Shown here in pieces: positions 6,795 through 8,597 of a stretch of 8,597 nucleotides of DNA; the stretch's first letter is position 1; every line of letters starts with the position of its first letter. The stretch is taken from NCBI GenBank assembly GCA_027325115.1, contig DAHWFG010000534.1:1-8597 (forward strand). The letters are read 5' to 3'. Origin of the DNA: JAKBCQ01 sp021807585 (GTDB lineage: Bacteria; Planctomycetota; Planctomycetia; Isosphaerales; Isosphaeraceae). The notes under the pieces were generated by a model, which did not search any database, was not told where the DNA came from, and worked only from the letters and a program-made list of their open reading frames with translations. Both the position numbers and the translations under genes were made by a program.

Positions 6795-7715
6795 ATGCCG
6801 CTTCGACTCGACAAATTGGTTGCCGATCGCTTTGGACTTTCGCGCCGGATCGCCCGCGACGCGGTCCTATGCGGGCGCGTCGACCTCGCCGGCGCGGCGT
6901 GTGACGAGCCTGGGCTTGAAGTCGAGCCCGATGTCGAACTCGCTTACATTCCGCATCGACCCAAAGCGCGCAAGGTCGATACCTCGCTCGTCGTCCTTTA
7001 TCAAGATCGACATCTCTTGATCGTCGATAAACCCGCGGGAATCCTCACCCTGCCGACCGCGGCGCGTGAGCCCGGCACGCTCCTCGAACGAATCAGTAAA
7101 TACGTTCATGTGCGATCGGGCCGACGACCCTACGTCGGGATCGCGCATCGACTTGATAAAGACACCTCGGGAGCGCTCGCGGTCGCGCTCAGCCCGCGCG
7201 CCTTGCGGGAGATGCAGGCGATCTTTCGGTCGCACGCGATCGATCGTGAATATCTCGCGGTCGTCTCGGGGTCGGTGCTTCGAGCCGAGGGGACGATCGA
7301 TCTGCCGATCGTCGACGATCGCGGCGAACTTCGTCGGAGCGTGGCTCGCGGCGACGACGAAGGAAAAAACGCGATCACACATTATCGCGTTCTTGATCGT
7401 TTTGGCGATGTCGCGAGTTTGCTTTCGTGCCGCCTGGAAACGGGTCGAACGCATCAGATCCGAATCCATTTGGCCGCAATCGGGCATCCCGTTATCGGCG
7501 ATAAAGTTTACCGGCCAAGGAATGAACGCGCGGGCAAGGCTCGATTTCACCGCCAGGCGCTGCATGCGAGGACGCTCGGCTTCGAGCACCCGTTCGACGG
7601 CGCCGACGTATTCGTCGAGGCGAATCCCCCCGCCGATTTTCAAGAACTGATCGACCGTCTCAGCCGGCGCCGATCCGAATACGACCGCCTGGCGCGCGAT
7701 CGCCGCGGGCGATGA
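6795..7715 (+). CDS. RluA family pseudouridine synthase
   Basis: The product has 306 residues. An N-terminal S4 RNA-binding domain (RLDKLVADRFGLSRRIARD, about 4-22, to about 55) is followed by the RluA catalytic domain. HLLIVDKPAGIL (73-84) opens it. HRLDKDTSG (118-126) carries the catalytic aspartate D121. RLETGRTHQIRIHLAAIGHP (213-232), GDKVY (235-239) and HRQALHA (252-258) complete the family signature. It isomerises uridine to pseudouridine in ribosomal or transfer RNA; which site cannot be told, so no rluA/C/D symbol is given. The ATG at 6795 is chosen because the S4 domain begins within four residues and GGGTGAG lies 4 nt upstream. The in-frame ATG at 6687 adds 36 glycine/arginine-rich residues lying across the leader hairpins. 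It is divergent from the phosphatase operon and stands alone. Confidence 0.94.
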   Translation: MPLRLDKLVADRFGLSRRIARDAVLCGRVDLAGAACDEPGLEVEPDVELAYIPHRPKARKVDTSLVVLYQDRHLLIVDKPAGILTLPTAAREPGTLLERISKYVHVRSGRRPYVGIAHRLDKDTSGALAVALSPRALREMQAIFRSHAIDREYLAVVSGSVLRAEGTIDLPIVDDRGELRRSVARGDDEGKNAITHYRVLDRFGDVASLLSCRLETGRTHQIRIHLAAIGHPVIGDKVYRPRNERAGKARFHRQALHARTLGFEHPFDGADVFVEANPPADFQELIDRLSRRRSEYDRLARDRRGR

Positions 7716-7779
7716 CCGCCGATCCGACCGGCCCGGCGCACTTCATAAGTTCAAGTGAGCATGAACTCAAGTCGCGCGC

Positions 7780-7860
7780 CGAGCCGGGACGGACCGAAAG
7801 CCCGCGGGGGATTGATACCTCCTGTACCGAAACCGGATTGTCAAAGAGCGTCCCGGCTCG
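7780..7860 (+). repeat. Perfect 12-bp inverted repeat downstream of the pseudouridine synthase
   Basis: CGAGCCGGGACG (7780-7791) and CGTCCCGGCTCG (7849-7860) are exactly complementary across a 57-nt spacer. The spacer itself can fold GGGGG with CCTCC. A short AGTTCA/TGAACT hairpin lies upstream (7748-7767). A near-repeat of the right arm, CGCCCGGGCTC, follows at about 7871-7881 and could compete for pairing. The stretch 7716-7955 contains no convincing gene. This could be a 3' structure, a small RNA or the ends of a decayed miniature element. No target-site duplication is evident. Confidence 0.5.
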
Positions 7861-7955
7861 ATCTCACGGTCGCCCGGGCTCTTGCGCTACGCCGATTCAA
7901 CCCGCGATTTCGGCCGTTATCGGATTGTGATTCAGATTATCAGTTCAATAATCGA

Positions 7956-8597
7956 TCACTCGATTTGATGAGTCGGTGATTCGCGCGCGATCGGACCGCC
8001 GCGAACGATAACGTTCGGCACGGCTGAATAATGAGTTTTGGGGAATATCGTGATCAGCACCCCCGACTCGTTCTTCTGGTGTGTCACGATTCCGTTCGGC
8101 GTCGCCTCGCTGATGAGATAATCATTCGACGTCGGTTTTGCGATCGGTTGATCGACCGATTCAATCCGCGCCGGCGATTGAACCTCGATCTGATCACCAT
8201 TCCTGGGATTCATCAAATCGGCCGGCTCGGGCGAGCCGACTGAATCTTCCACTGTATGCTCATGAATTGTCTCGTTGCTTGGCTTGGGATTCATGAAATC
8301 GGCCGGCTCGGGCGACCCGACCGGATCTGCAACTATATGCTCATGAATTGCCTTGTTGCTCGGTTCGGGCGCGGTGAAATCGGCGAGAACGGGCTTCCCG
8401 CCGGTGTCATCAATAGCCTTCCCGCCGATGTCATCAACAGGACGATCTGTGAACTTCTCGACAACCTTGCGCAATCCCTGCCGCCGTTCCTTTTGCAACC
8501 GCCGCAATTCGGTCATCGTCCCCGCCAAACACCGTTTCAAATGCGACTCATACTTGATGATCGTTTGAACCGTCGGCTGATCGGGAAGAATCCGACG
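7956..8597 (-). CDS. Partial protein with YESHL/ELRRLQ tail and repeat-rich C-terminal extension
   Basis: The frame is open from the right edge to a TGA at 7958-7956, giving 213 residues without the start. Residues 1-41 include QTIIKYESHLKR and MTELRRLQKERRQG. This resembles the usual C-terminal tail of short planctomycete proteins whose N-terminus reads STGPRT...RNALKHGL. That N-terminal part would lie beyond the window, so the link is inference from memory. Such proteins normally stop near this tail. Here about 170 further residues follow: an 8-residue repeat (DDIGGKAI/DDTGGKP), 27-residue repeats with HEH and VGSPEPAD, then a non-repetitive end (GVLITIFPKTHYSAV). The extension is proline- and acid-rich and probably disordered. 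TTG at 8540 is an internal codon, not the start. Function unknown. Confidence 0.75.
   Translation of the reverse strand, partial: RRILPDQPTVQTIIKYESHLKRCLAGTMTELRRLQKERRQGLRKVVEKFTDRPVDDIGGKAIDDTGGKPVLADFTAPEPSNKAIHEHIVADPVGSPEPADFMNPKPSNETIHEHTVEDSVGSPEPADLMNPRNGDQIEVQSPARIESVDQPIAKPTSNDYLISEATPNGIVTHQKNESGVLITIFPKTHYSAVPNVIVRGGPIARESPTHQIE
8205..8400 (-). repeat. 81-bp tandem repeat within the terminal gene
   Basis: Two complete 81-bp units (8205-8285 and 8286-8366) are about 85% identical by eye. A third, incomplete unit begins at 8367. The unit is a multiple of three and encodes 27 residues, of which GSPEPAD, PSN and IHEH are shared. Reading frame is preserved through all copies. Confidence 0.85.
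8394..8441 (-). repeat. 24-bp tandem duplication within the terminal gene
   Basis: Two 24-bp copies, 8394-8417 and 8418-8441, both begin CTTCCCGCCG on the plus strand. They encode an 8-residue repeat with the core DD(I/T)GGK, in frame with the neighbouring 27-residue repeats. Confidence 0.8.

Noticed and set aside
6617..6814. 65-residue minus-strand frame covering the pseudouridine synthase leader
   Set aside because: It overlaps the start of a confident gene and spans the leader hairpins, with no ribosome site or family resemblance noticed.
7712..7930. 72-residue plus-strand frame overlapping the pseudouridine synthase stop (ATGA)
   Set aside because: The ATGA overlap is suggestive of coupling, but the product shows no recognisable pattern and the 12-bp inverted repeat lies inside it, so a structure is the simpler reading.
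8205..8441. CRISPR array
   Set aside because: The units are directly adjacent, divergent, multiples of three and within an open frame; there are no unique spacers.

Overview
The window is GC-rich DNA, about 60% by eye. It is strikingly dense in GATC and in the palindrome CGATCG on both strands. The gene content suggests a member of the Planctomycetota: a CRTAC1/ASPIC-UnbV beta-propeller protein, a small protein starting MGHWGVKSYE, and a terminal gene ending in the Y-E-x-H-L...LRRLQ tail that I associate with the planctomycete 'RNALKHGL' small proteins. This assignment is inferred from recollected family distribution, not from a search. No transposase, integrase, tRNA, rRNA or CRISPR array is visible. 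The window looks like ordinary chromosome.

Layout. From 1 to 2188 (+) lies the C-terminal 728 residues of a large FG-GAP/VCBS plus ASPIC-UnbV protein that is cut by the left edge. It converges on a minus-strand gene (2293-4077) for a polytopic membrane protein with a GT-C-like look. Upstream of that gene, on the same strand, is the most distinctive non-coding element: a compact structured RNA of about 160-200 nt (about 4140-4296). It has its own strong promoter (TATACT -10) and a GC-rich terminator hairpin. Parts of it align by eye with E. coli 6S RNA, so I call it a candidate 6S (ssrS) RNA.

From 6287 down to 4525 (-) is a tight three-gene run. It holds an inositol-monophosphatase-family phosphatase with all metal-binding motifs, a DUF4188-type (monooxygenase-like) protein after 45 bp, and a 134-residue MGHWG protein after 8 bp. 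The spacing argues for one transcript, but no pathway links the three products. A 507-bp intergenic region (6288-6794) separates this run from a divergently transcribed RluA-family pseudouridine synthase (6795-7715, +). The pseudouridine synthase has two stable hairpins in its leader.

The right end (7956-8597, -) is the C-terminal part of a gene running off the window. A conserved-looking tail is followed by a long, proline-rich, repeat-bearing extension made of 27-residue and 8-residue tandem repeats. The 240-bp gap between this gene and the pseudouridine synthase contains a perfect 12-bp inverted repeat.

I do not see a clearly new multi-gene system. The best leads are the 6S-like RNA, the CGATCG over-representation, the hairpins around the pseudouridine synthase and the repeat-extended terminal protein.
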